Part shown: positions 1 to 9,263 of the stretch, in pieces
Layout of the letters: each line of letters opens with the position of its first letter
Position numbering within the stretch: position 1 is the stretch's first letter
NCBI RefSeq assembly: GCF_905221025.1
Contig: NZ_CAJNBL010000034.1
Coordinates: forward strand, 1-64,000
Reading direction: 5' to 3'
DNA length: 64,000 nt
From: Candidatus Nitrotoga fabula
Lineage (GTDB): Bacteria > Pseudomonadota > Gammaproteobacteria > Burkholderiales > Gallionellaceae
The notes under the pieces: generated by a model
Told to the model about the DNA's origin: nothing
What the model saw: only the letters and a program-made list of their open reading frames with translations
Database searches by the model: none
Translations under genes and position numbers: made by a program

Positions 1-1520
1 CAGATGAGGACCTCGTCAGCGAATTCCATCAGGGCCAGCAGGCTGTCCGTCTGCACAAACAGGCCGGATATAAGACTGCGACCATACCCGAAACCAACAT
101 GTAAAATCACTTGATCTCCGGGAGGCGTCCATATAAGAATTTCCCTATGCCAGGCAGCCTCGGGTGTCGGGATCAGCGGGGCCCAGCTGTTTGCCTGCTG
201 CAAGTCCACGAACGGCAGGATGACGTCCAGCGAATAGGCCAGCGGGCTGAATCCGGAATATTCCTCAGGCAGTTTTCCGCATATATACCAGTTGCCGCCG
301 GGCGGCTGGCAGTCCGCATAGGCCGGATTCTGGAACACCAGCGGGCTGGATGGCCCGAATACGCCTTCCAGCGCTGCGCACCAGAAAAAAAGAGCACAGA
401 CCAGCCACATTCCCAACATCCAGGCCAAAAGCCGCAATGGGCGGTAGCCGTAGCCGGTGAGCAACCCGAACAGGTAGTGTCCTGCCCGGCAGATTTTCTG
501 GTAGATTCCGGTGCGTAGCGTGTCCCAGGATGCAGGAGCCTTGCCGATCCATCCGGCTTGGCGCAGACGGTGCTCGAAGGCGATGGACACCTGTCGCGCA
601 TCTTCTGCATGGCCCATTTCGCGCAGCACTTTGGCCAGCTGCTTCCATGGTTGGGGCTTGAAGTCGGCGCCCTCCCCACTGCGCCCGGCATGCTCCGGTG
701 ACTGCTTGTTTAGCCAGGCAAGGCGGGTGGTTGCGTCCGTGGGTGCATCGCCGGTTATGCCGCCATAGGTCAATCCGTCCAGGATAATGCAATTAGCCCA
801 GCTGTTGGCATCGTCCAGCAACCTGCCAACATGCACCCCGGCGAGCGAGATTCTGCCGGAACTCGATGTATTTCTGAAAAAAAATGCATTGTTTATGGTC
901 ATTCCATCTGCCAACAGGGCATTGCCCACCTTGTAGTCGAATGTCGTGTCAATACATGCGAGGTCACCCAAGATCTTGGCACCCGGTAGACGCACTGTTC
1001 AGGTGGCACGGGTATTTTTCAGGAATACGGTTCCCTTGATTATCGCGCGATCCGCAGCCAAGGCTATGCCCTTTTTGCCGTAGAAAGTCGCGCCAGTGCA
1101 AACTAGGTTACCGCTCACAGTCATTCCCATCCCTGTAAAGCTCGGAAATCGGGAGCCGGTGAAGTCGAGTGTCCCGGCGATGTCTGTGCCGGTAAAAAGA
1201 GGCGTTTCGCTGAACTGGCAATGTACCATGCTCAAACCGGAAGGAACGCTCGCGGAGGTCAGGTCCAGCGTTCCTTTGATCCATGCGCCCTGAAGCTGTA
1301 CGCCCCGTTCATGCACCGGAGCCTGTTCGTCCCCGCCCAGCGCCAGAAAGCGTAGGAAGGCGGCGCGCACGGTGTTATTCTCATGCGCCGCTTCGGGGCG
1401 GGAATCGGCAAAGCACGCAGTTGCCCCCTTCCAGCAGGCATCCAGCAGCAATTTTTCTGCGGGCTGGAGCTGTTCGAATTCGGCGAGGGTGCGGCCTTTG
1501 GGTTTTCGGGCTGGGGTCAT
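1..1520 (-). pseudogene. Pentapeptide-like membrane-associated protein, interrupted by in-frame TGA, runs off left edge
   Basis: The gene starts at the ATG at 1520 on the minus strand and reads 173 codons to a TGA at 999-1001. The same frame then stays open for about 332 more codons to the window edge, with no further stop. The N-terminal half (LDLTSASVPSGLSMVHC, LDFTGSRF, NLVCTGATF) has the short repeating hydrophobic pattern of a pentapeptide or beta-helix-like protein. After the stop the pattern resumes with VRLPGAKILGDLACIDTTF. A hydrophobic stretch follows at roughly residues 345-385 (LLAWMLGMWLVCALFFWCAA), so the intact protein would be membrane-anchored. In this kind of repeat a Gly often precedes the VRL-GA motif, so GGA to TGA is the simplest origin of the stop. 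Annotators often call such proteins membrane-associated oxidoreductases, without biochemical support. It is either a recent pseudogene, a sequencing error, or read through. Confidence 0.7.
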
Positions 1521-1692
1521 GGCAGGGGAGAAGGTCAGGGCGGGTTGCAGGATTTTCGCTGTCCGGGTCGAATGGTGAATGGATTGGAAATATAATACCG
1601 GAATCCGGCTTTTTGCCGCAGGCTGTTTGATTCCGATCGCGGCGACGTGTCCGGCATCGTTATTTTGTGATTATTCTAGCGGGAGATCCCTG

Positions 1693-2079
<387 letters not shown>

Positions 2080-2154
2080 ACCGCCGCTTTTCAGCCAGGA
2101 CCGCGCACGTTGCGCGCGCCGCCATGGCTCTCATTCATTACGGTACATTGACTT

Positions 2155-4512
2155 ATGCTTCCTTCCATTGAACAACGGCTTGCGACCGAGATTGCCGCCA
2201 GGCCTGCACAGATCGCCGCCGCCATCCGCCTGCTGGATGAGGGGGCCACGGTTCCCTTTATTTCCCGTTACCGCAAGGAGGCGACCGGCGGGCTGGATGA
2301 TGCCCAGTTGCGCCTGCTGGAAGAGCGCCTGCGCTACCTGCGCGAACTGGAAGAACGTCGCGGCACGATCATCGCTTCGATCACCGAACAGGGCAGGATG
2401 ACGCCGGAACTGCTGGAAACCATTACCCATGCCGCAGACAAGACGCATCTGGAAGATTTGTATTTGCCCTATAAACCCAAACGGCGCACCAGGGCACAAA
2501 TTGCGATCGAGGCCGGGCTGGGCGAGCTGGCCGATGCGCTGCTGGCTGCCCCGACGCGGCATCCGGAGCAGGAGGCTGCCCGGTATCTGAAGGCTCCTTT
2601 TACCGGCACGCAAGGCGAAAACCCAGGCGTACCGGACGCGAAGGCGGCTCTGGACGGGGCAAGGCAGATCCTGATGGAACGCTTTGCCGAAGATGCCGCC
2701 CTGCTGCAATCGCTGCGCGACTATGTGCAGGAACACGGCATGCTGGAATCCAGGGTGGTTGAAGGCAAAGAGGAGCTGGCGGCAAAATATGCCGATTATT
2801 TCGATTACAGCGAGTCTGTGCGCAGCATTCCCTCGCATCGCACGCTGGCCATACTGCGTGGCAGCCGCGAGGAAATGCTGCAAGTGCGGCTGCGGCTGGA
2901 CAGCGAGCCGGACCGCCCGGCCTGGAGCGCGCCGCATAATCCCTGTGAGATGCGCATCGCCACCCGGTTCGGCATTTCGCAGCAGAGCCGGCCCGCCGAC
3001 GGCTGGTTGCTGGATACCGTGCGCTGGACCTGGCGCGTGAAATGCTTCCTGCACCTGGAAACGGAGATGCTGAGCATGTTGCGGATGCGTGCGGAACAAC
3101 AGGCCATCGGAGTGTTCGCGCGCAACCTGAAGGATCTGCTGCTGGCAGCTCCGGCCGGCCCGCGCGCGACAATGGGGCTGGACCCGGGAATCCGCACCGG
3201 GGTGAAGGTGGCGGTCGTGGACGAGACCGGAAAAGTGGTCGATACCGCCGTGATCTATCCGCATGCGCCCCGGAATGACTGGGAAGGCTCCCTGCATGTG
3301 CTGGCCAAGCTGGCAGAAAAGCATCGCGTGGCGATGATTGCGATTGGCAATGGCACGGCCTCGCGCGAGACCGACCGGCTGGCCGGCGAGCTGGTGCAGC
3401 GCCACCCTGAGCTGAAGCTGACCCGTGTCGTGGTTTCCGAAGCGGGGGCATCGGTCTATTCGGCTTCCGAAATTGCCTCGCGCGAACTGCCGGGGCTGGA
3501 TGTTTCCCTGCGCGGTGCGGTGTCGATCGCACGGCGTCTGCAGGACCCGCTGGCGGAGCTGGTGAAAATCGATCCGAAGTCGATCGGAGTGGGGCAATAC
3601 CAGCACGATGTCGGGCAGATCCGGCTGGCGCGCTCGCTCGACGCGGTGGTGGAGGATTGCGTCAATGCCGTGGGCGTGGATGTGAACACCGCGTCGGTTC
3701 CGCTGCTGGCGCGGGTATCCGGGCTGAGTGGCGGCGTGGCCCAGGGCATCGTGAGTTACCGCGAGCAGAAGGGGAAATTCGCGTCCCGGGCGCAGTTGCG
3801 CGAGGTTCCGCGTCTCGGTGAAAAAACCTTCGAGCAGGCTGCGGGTTTCCTGCGCATCATGGATGGCGAGAACCCGCTGGATGCCTCCGCCGTCCATCCG
3901 GAATCCTATCCGCTGGTGCAGCGCATCCTGGCCGGGGTCGGGCAGGACATCCGCTCGGTCATCGGCAATGGCACGCTCCTGCAGTCGATCCAGCCAGGCC
4001 GTTTCGCTGACGAGAAATTCGGGCTGCCGACGATACGCGACATCCTGAAAGAACTGGAGAAACCGGGCCGGGATCCGCGTCCCGAGTTCAGCACCGCCAG
4101 TTTTCGGGAAGGCATCGAGCAGTTGTCCGACCTGAAGCCGGGGATGATACTGGAAGGGGTGGTGACCAATGTCGCAGCGTTTGGCGCCTTCGTGGATATC
4201 GGGGTTCACCAGGACGGGCTGGTGCATGTTTCGGCGCTCTCCGACCAGTTTGTGAAAGATCCGCATGCGGTTGTCCGGGCCGGACAGGTGGTCAGGGTAA
4301 AAGTACTGGGCGTGGATGAGAAGCGCAGGCGCATCGCGCTTACCCTGCGCCTGGAAGATTCCGTCCTGCCGGCAGGCGGCGATTTACGGGAACGGGATCC
4401 GGCGGGGCAGCAGAAGGGTCTGCGCCGTCCCGGAAACGCCGGCAGGCCGCGCGAGCCTGCGCCGACAGCATCCGGCGCGATGGCAGCCGCGTTTTCAAAA
4501 ATCCGAACCTGA
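2155..4512 (+). CDS. tex: Tex family RNA-binding transcription accessory protein
   Basis: A 785-aa protein with the usual Tex architecture. It has a helical N-terminal domain, then a YqgF/RNase H-like domain beginning near residue 340 ([17 protein letters not shown]). Tandem helix-hairpin-helix elements follow ([39 protein letters not shown]), and an S1 RNA-binding domain starts near residue 660 ([20 protein letters not shown]). Tex proteins bind nucleic acid and affect transcription and, in some species, virulence gene expression; the exact role is unsettled. The tail after S1 is short, Gly/Pro/Arg-rich and probably disordered. The minus strand of this gene is open for 711 codons, a codon-bias artefact of a GC-rich gene. 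Confidence 0.95.
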   Translation: MLPSIEQRLATEIAARPAQIAAAIRLLDEGATVPFISRYRKEATGGLDDAQLRLLEERLRYLRELEERRGTIIASITEQGRMTPELLETITHAADKTHLEDLYLPYKPKRRTRAQIAIEAGLGELADALLAAPTRHPEQEAARYLKAPFTGTQGENPGVPDAKAALDGARQILMERFAEDAALLQSLRDYVQEHGMLESRVVEGKEELAAKYADYFDYSESVRSIPSHRTLAILRGSREEMLQVRLRLDSEPDRPAWSAPHNPCEMRIATRFGISQQSRPADGWLLDTVRWTWRVKCFLHLETEMLSMLRMRAEQQAIGVFARNLKDLLLAAPAGPRATMGLDPGIRTGVKVAVVDETGKVVDTAVIYPHAPRNDWEGSLHVLAKLAEKHRVAMIAIGNGTASRETDRLAGELVQRHPELKLTRVVVSEAGASVYSASEIASRELPGLDVSLRGAVSIARRLQDPLAELVKIDPKSIGVGQYQHDVGQIRLARSLDAVVEDCVNAVGVDVNTASVPLLARVSGLSGGVAQGIVSYREQKGKFASRAQLREVPRLGEKTFEQAAGFLRIMDGENPLDASAVHPESYPLVQRILAGVGQDIRSVIGNGTLLQSIQPGRFADEKFGLPTIRDILKELEKPGRDPRPEFSTASFREGIEQLSDLKPGMILEGVVTNVAAFGAFVDIGVHQDGLVHVSALSDQFVKDPHAVVRAGQVVRVKVLGVDEKRRRIALTLRLEDSVLPAGGDLRERDPAGQQKGLRRPGNAGRPREPAPTASGAMAAAFSKIRT

Positions 4513-4908
4513 CCGCCCGGGAGCGGGTTTCCGGCGGAGGTTGTGCCAGTTCTGTGCAGTGAAAAAATGACCCTGCCTGACCAGAGCAACAGAGAGGAAG
4601 GATTTACTGGAATTCGGACGGTTTGCACCGGTGTTGCATTTTTGTTGAAAAAACCAATTGCGGAAGATTGCCGACGGCCAGCTCCGGCTCCTGTCCAAAC
4701 CGGCAGGGTGTTCTTTTATCGGCTTTTTCCATGGCAGGCACGATGGCATCCACCGCGGCGCCTGTGGAACAGGTCGTTGTCAGCAGGGTGCACTGGCGGT
4801 ACAGTTCGTCACGTGCAGTCTTGAAGGGACTTTCATGCAGGCCGGTCACCCCGTTTCCGGAGAGGGCCGGGCAGCCGGGGATATCCCGGGGAAAGGGAAA
4901 GGACGGTA
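4513..4908. other. Intergenic region between tex and the fad operon
   Basis: This 396-bp gap contains no RNA gene or clear rho-independent terminator. Its only sizeable open frame with plausible codon usage is a minus-strand 81-codon frame at 4604-4849, listed separately. The promoter of the downstream fatty-acid operon should lie here, but no convincing -35/-10 pair is visible. Confidence 0.5.
4604..4849 (-). CDS. Possible small hypothetical protein
   Basis: An 81-codon frame opening with GTG at 4849, divergent from the fadE-like gene. The product (VTGLHESPFKTARDELYRQC and on) matches nothing I recognise and has no signal peptide or membrane segment. Synonymous positions favour G/C as in neighbouring genes, which is the only argument for it. 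No strong ribosome binding site is seen. It could equally be a chance frame or the remnant of a decayed gene. Confidence 0.22.
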   Translation of the reverse strand: MTGLHESPFKTARDELYRQCTLLTTTCSTGAAVDAIVPAMEKADKRTPCRFGQEPELAVGNLPQLVFSTKMQHRCKPSEFQ

Positions 4909-7395
4909 ATGCTGATAGTGACTTTACTGGGGATGCTGGCGTGCATGGTTCTGCTGGCGCTCTTCCGGTCTTCCATATGGGGATGGCTGCTGGCGATAGG
5001 GGTGTTTGTTTTCATCCTGGCCATCCAGAGCAAGCTTTCTGCCGATCTGTTCCAGGTGCTGGCTGTTTTTCTGGCCGCTGTGGTTGCGGTGACCGGCATC
5101 CCTTTCCTGCGGCGCCGCCTGCTGAGCCGCCCCATCCTGAATGCCTTCCGCAAGGTGCTGCCCCATGTTTCGGAAACGGAGCAGGTGGCGCTGGATGCCG
5201 GCACGGTCTGGTGGGATGGCGAGCTTTTCAGCGGGCACCCGGACTGGAAGAAGCTGCTGCATTACCCCAGGCCGGCGCTGAACGCCGAAGAGCAATCTTT
5301 CCTCGATCACGAAACAGAGACCCTGTGCGCGATGCTCGATGACTGGGAGATTACCCATGTCCGCCAGGATTTACCCCCGCAGGCTTGGCAGTTTATCCGC
5401 GACAAGGGGTTTTTCGGCATGATCATTCCGAAGGAATACGGCGGGCTGGGATTTTCCGCTCTGGCACATTCCGCTGTGGTGGCCAAGCTTGCTTCGCGCA
5501 GCATTACTGCCGCAGTCAGCGTGATGGTTCCCAATTCGCTGGGGCCGGCAGAATTATTGATTCGCTACGGCACCGCGGAACAAAAGGAGCAATACCTGCG
5601 CAGGCTGGCGCAGGGCAAGGAAGTCCCCTGCTTTGCACTGACCGGCCCATCCGCCGGATCGGACGCCAGTTCGATTCCGGACCGCGGCATCGTCTGCTAC
5701 GGCGAGCATGACGGGCAGAGTGGAGTGCTGGGGATACGGGTTACCTGGGAGAAGAGGTACATCACCCTGGCGCCGGTCGCGACGCTGATCGGGCTTGCGT
5801 TCAAGCTGTACGATCCGGACCGGCTGCTTGGGGAACCGGCCAGGTCTGGGATTACGATTGCGCTGATTCCTGCCGCGACTCCCGGCGTGCAGCTGGGGCG
5901 CCGCCATTTCCCGCTGAATTCCGCGTTCCAGAATGGCCCGACTTCGGGCCAGGATGTGTTCATCCCGATGGAGTATGTGATAGGCGGGAAGGATTATGTC
6001 GGCCAGGGCTGGCGCATGCTGATGGAGTGTCTGGCAGCGGGGCGGGCGATTTCCCTGCCAGCCTGTGCTACCGGCGGGATCAAGCTGGCGGTGCGAACCT
6101 GTGGCGCCTACTGCCGGGTGCGCAAACAGTTCAACCTGCCCGTGGGGAAATTTGAAGGCGTGGAAGAAGCGCTGGCAAGGATCGGCGGGAATGCCTATCT
6201 GGTCGACGCGGCACGCGTGCTGACCGCAGCAGCGGTGGACATGGGAGAAAAACCTTCGGTGATTTCCGCCATCGTCAAATATCATTGCACCGAGCGCTCG
6301 CGCATGGTGGTGAACGACGCGATGGATCTGCACGGTGGCAAGGGAATCTGCCTCGGGCCGAGCAATTATCTGGGGCGCGCCCATCAGCAGAATCCGATAG
6401 CCATTACCGTGGAAGGTGCGAATATCCTGACGCGCAGCCTGCTGATCTTCGGGCAGGGGGCGATCCGTTCACATCCTTACGTGCTCAGGGAAATCCGGGC
6501 TGCGCAGGAAAGTGACGCCAAAAAGGCGATTCATGATTTTGATGCAGCCCTGTGCGGTCACTTCAGCCTGGCGCTGAGCAATGCCGTGCGTTCCTTCCTG
6601 TTCGGCCTGACAGGCGGGCGTGGCATTCCGGTCCCCGGATGCAGCAAGACCCGGCGCTATTACCAGCAATTGACGCGCTATTCCTCAGCATTTGCGCTGG
6701 CAACGGATGTGTCCATGCTGGTTCTGGGCGGCAATCTGAAGCGGTCCGAGAGAATTTCGGCGCGGCTGGGTGATGTCCTGAGCCAGCTGTACCTGTGCTC
6801 GGCCACGCTCAAGCGCTTCGAGGACGATGGCCGGCCTTCCGGAGACGGGTCATTGCTGGACTGGGCGATACAGGATGCCCTGTACCGGATGCAGGAGGCT
6901 CTGGACGGGTTGTTGCATAATTTTCCCAGCCGCCCTGCAGCCTTGCTGATGCGCTGGCTGATCTTTCCGAAGGGGAAGCACATGGCTCCTCCTTCGGATG
7001 CGCTGGGCCATCAGGTTGCCGCGCTGCTGATGAAACCTGGCGCTGTACGTGACCGCCTGACGGCAGGCATGTATCTGCCCGGTGACGAGAAGGATGCGGT
7101 GGGCGCGCTGGATGCTGCGCTGCTCAGCATGCTCCAGTGCGAGCCGCTGCAGGCGAAAGTGGATGTGGCGCGCAGGGACGGCTGGGTCACCGCCACGGGG
7201 GAGCAGGCTTCCCTGATGGAGGCCTGCCAGAAGGGATTCATTGACGCCGGGGAGGCACAGTTGCTGGAGAAGGATCATGCGCTTCGGCGCAGGGTGATCA
7301 TGGTGGATGATTTTGCACCGGAACAGCTGGCGCAGGCCAGTAGCCATAATGAAAAAGATGGGGAACCAACATGCCGGACCGCCATGACCACCTGA
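4909..7395 (+). CDS. fadE: Acyl-CoA dehydrogenase, FadE type
   Basis: An 828-aa flavoprotein carrying out the first, FAD-dependent step of beta-oxidation. The length matches E. coli FadE (814 aa) rather than the 380-aa soluble enzymes. The N-terminus is hydrophobic (about residues 1-45, two membrane-spanning stretches), giving membrane attachment. The catalytic core runs from about residue 130 (FFGMIIPKEYGGLGFSALAH, CFALTGPSAGSDASS) to ITVEGANILTRSLLIFGQGA, which holds the catalytic Glu. The C-terminal third is the FadE-specific extension. A purine-rich GGAAAGGACGG lies just before the ATG. The last 25 bp overlap the ligase gene, so the two are probably translationally coupled in one operon. 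Confidence 0.92.
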   Translation: MLIVTLLGMLACMVLLALFRSSIWGWLLAIGVFVFILAIQSKLSADLFQVLAVFLAAVVAVTGIPFLRRRLLSRPILNAFRKVLPHVSETEQVALDAGTVWWDGELFSGHPDWKKLLHYPRPALNAEEQSFLDHETETLCAMLDDWEITHVRQDLPPQAWQFIRDKGFFGMIIPKEYGGLGFSALAHSAVVAKLASRSITAAVSVMVPNSLGPAELLIRYGTAEQKEQYLRRLAQGKEVPCFALTGPSAGSDASSIPDRGIVCYGEHDGQSGVLGIRVTWEKRYITLAPVATLIGLAFKLYDPDRLLGEPARSGITIALIPAATPGVQLGRRHFPLNSAFQNGPTSGQDVFIPMEYVIGGKDYVGQGWRMLMECLAAGRAISLPACATGGIKLAVRTCGAYCRVRKQFNLPVGKFEGVEEALARIGGNAYLVDAARVLTAAAVDMGEKPSVISAIVKYHCTERSRMVVNDAMDLHGGKGICLGPSNYLGRAHQQNPIAITVEGANILTRSLLIFGQGAIRSHPYVLREIRAAQESDAKKAIHDFDAALCGHFSLALSNAVRSFLFGLTGGRGIPVPGCSKTRRYYQQLTRYSSAFALATDVSMLVLGGNLKRSERISARLGDVLSQLYLCSATLKRFEDDGRPSGDGSLLDWAIQDALYRMQEALDGLLHNFPSRPAALLMRWLIFPKGKHMAPPSDALGHQVAALLMKPGAVRDRLTAGMYLPGDEKDAVGALDAALLSMLQCEPLQAKVDVARRDGWVTATGEQASLMEACQKGFIDAGEAQLLEKDHALRRRVIMVDDFAPEQLAQASSHNEKDGEPTCRTAMTT

Positions 7396-9176
7396 TCCGG
7401 CAGGATCAGGCGGTAACGCTGCACGGATTGTTTATCGAGCGCGTGAAGCGCACACCGGAGGCAACAGCCTACCGCTATTTTGATGCGGATGCGAATGCCT
7501 GGCTTTCGATGAGCTGGGCGCAGGCGCGCGACCAGGTGGCGCGCTGGCAGGCAGCGCTGATGCGTGAAGGGCTGGCTGCGGGAGACCGCGTCGGCATCAT
7601 GTTGCGCAATTGTCCGCAGTGGGTGTTGTTCGACCAGGCGGCACTGTCACTCGGCCTGGTCGTGGTTCCGCTGTATGCGGAGGACCGGCAGGATAATCTT
7701 GCCTATGTCATTCTGGATGCAGGCATCAAGGTATTGCTGTTCGAGAATGCGCAGCAGTGGGCCGGGTTGCGTGGCGTGTGCCTACAGCTTGTCTGTGTGC
7801 AGCGCATGATCAGTCTTGACCGGATAGCAGGGCAGGCGGAAAACCGGCTGCTGAGCGTGGATGACTGGCTTCCCGCAGCGGGAGAGCTGGCTGGGGAGGG
7901 AGTGCGCGATTCCGGTGCGCTGGCCACGATCATGTATACCTCGGGTACGCGCGGCCGCCCCAAGGGGGTCATGCTGTCCCACCGCAACATTCTGTTTGAT
8001 GCCGATGCAGCCCTGCAGACCTGTCCGGTGTTCGGGACGGACACCATGCTGTCATTCCTGCCCCTGTCCCATGCTTTTGAGCGCACGGTGGGATATTACG
8101 TCAGCATGATGGCCGGAAGCGCAGTCGCTTTTGCGCGCTCCGTGCCCCAGTTGTCGGAGGACTTGCAGGCCATTCGTCCGACCATCCTGGTTTCGGTGCC
8201 GCGCATTTACGAGCGCATATACGCAGCGATCGGCTCCAGGCTGGAAGAGGCGCCCCCGTTGCGTCGCAGGCTGTTTGCGCTGGCTGTGAATGCTGGCTGG
8301 CGCCGTTTCGAACATGCGCAGGGCCGTGCCGGCTGGCATCCGGCTATATTGCTGTGGCCGCTGCTCCGGCGTCTGGTGGCCGACAAGGTCATGGCGCGTC
8401 TCGGCGGCCGGCTGCGCATGACGATATGCGGCGGGGCGCCCTTGCAGCCAAGAATATCGCGGCTGTTTGTCGCACTGGGTCTGCCGATCCTTCAGGGGTA
8501 TGGCCTGACCGAGACCAGTCCGATCGTTTGCGCCAATCGTCTGGACAATAATTTTCCGGCCAGCGTCGGACTCCCCCTGCCGGGGGTGCAGGTACGCATC
8601 AGCAAGGAGGGCGTGCTGCAGGTGAAAGGGCAGAATGTGATGCTGGGGTACTGGAATAATGAAGGGGCGACCCGCGCCATGATCGACGCGGATGGCTGGC
8701 TGGATACCGGTGATCTGGCCATGATCGATCCGACAGGGCATATCACGATAACCGGGCACCAGAAGGAAATTATCGTGCTGTCCAATGGCGAAAAGGTTCC
8801 CCCGGCAGATATGGAGCAGGCGATCCTGCGCGATAATCTGTTTGACATGGCGATGGTGCATGGTGAAGGACGGCCCTATCTGGTGGCGCTGGTAGTCATG
8901 AATCCTGGTGGCTGGGAAAATCTTGCCCGGGAGGCAGGGGTGCAGCCGGACGCACCGGAGTCGTTGCTGGACCCGCGCATCCAGCGCCAGGTATTGCAGC
9001 GCATTGCAGAGCAGACCAGGGAGTTTCCGGGTTATGCGCGGGTGCGCCGGGTATTGCCGCTGCTCGAGCCATGGAGTTTTGCGAACGGGCTGCTGACTTC
9101 CACCCTGAAGGTCAGGCGCGGACCGGTGGTGGAACGCTTTGCCGTGGAAATCGGGCGGTTGTACCAGGGACACTGA
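7371..9176 (+). CDS. Long-chain fatty acid-CoA ligase (AMP-binding, FadD-like)
   Basis: A 601-aa ANL-superfamily enzyme that adenylates a fatty acid and transfers it to CoA, supplying substrate to the FadE-like enzyme encoded just upstream. The phosphate-binding motif TSGTRGRPKG lies near residue 190, GYGLTETSPIV near 375, and the hinge-region DTGDLA near 444. KEIIVLSNGEKVPPADMEQA is typical of the long-chain (AMP-forming) subgroup. The start overlaps the upstream gene by 25 bp. Substrate chain length cannot be read from sequence. Confidence 0.9.
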   Translation: MPDRHDHLIRQDQAVTLHGLFIERVKRTPEATAYRYFDADANAWLSMSWAQARDQVARWQAALMREGLAAGDRVGIMLRNCPQWVLFDQAALSLGLVVVPLYAEDRQDNLAYVILDAGIKVLLFENAQQWAGLRGVCLQLVCVQRMISLDRIAGQAENRLLSVDDWLPAAGELAGEGVRDSGALATIMYTSGTRGRPKGVMLSHRNILFDADAALQTCPVFGTDTMLSFLPLSHAFERTVGYYVSMMAGSAVAFARSVPQLSEDLQAIRPTILVSVPRIYERIYAAIGSRLEEAPPLRRRLFALAVNAGWRRFEHAQGRAGWHPAILLWPLLRRLVADKVMARLGGRLRMTICGGAPLQPRISRLFVALGLPILQGYGLTETSPIVCANRLDNNFPASVGLPLPGVQVRISKEGVLQVKGQNVMLGYWNNEGATRAMIDADGWLDTGDLAMIDPTGHITITGHQKEIIVLSNGEKVPPADMEQAILRDNLFDMAMVHGEGRPYLVALVVMNPGGWENLAREAGVQPDAPESLLDPRIQRQVLQRIAEQTREFPGYARVRRVLPLLEPWSFANGLLTSTLKVRRGPVVERFAVEIGRLYQGH

Positions 9177-9263
9177 AGGATGGACAAAAGCAAGGTTTCT
9201 TGCCGTCACGTTGAGCTTGCGGGGAGAGCGAGGGATTTTTCTGTCGGCTCGCGGAGAGAGAAT

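Noticed and set aside
2131-4266. 711-codon minus-strand open frame
   Set aside because: It is exactly antisense to tex, has biased Arg/His/Gln-rich composition, matches no family, and tex itself is unmistakable.
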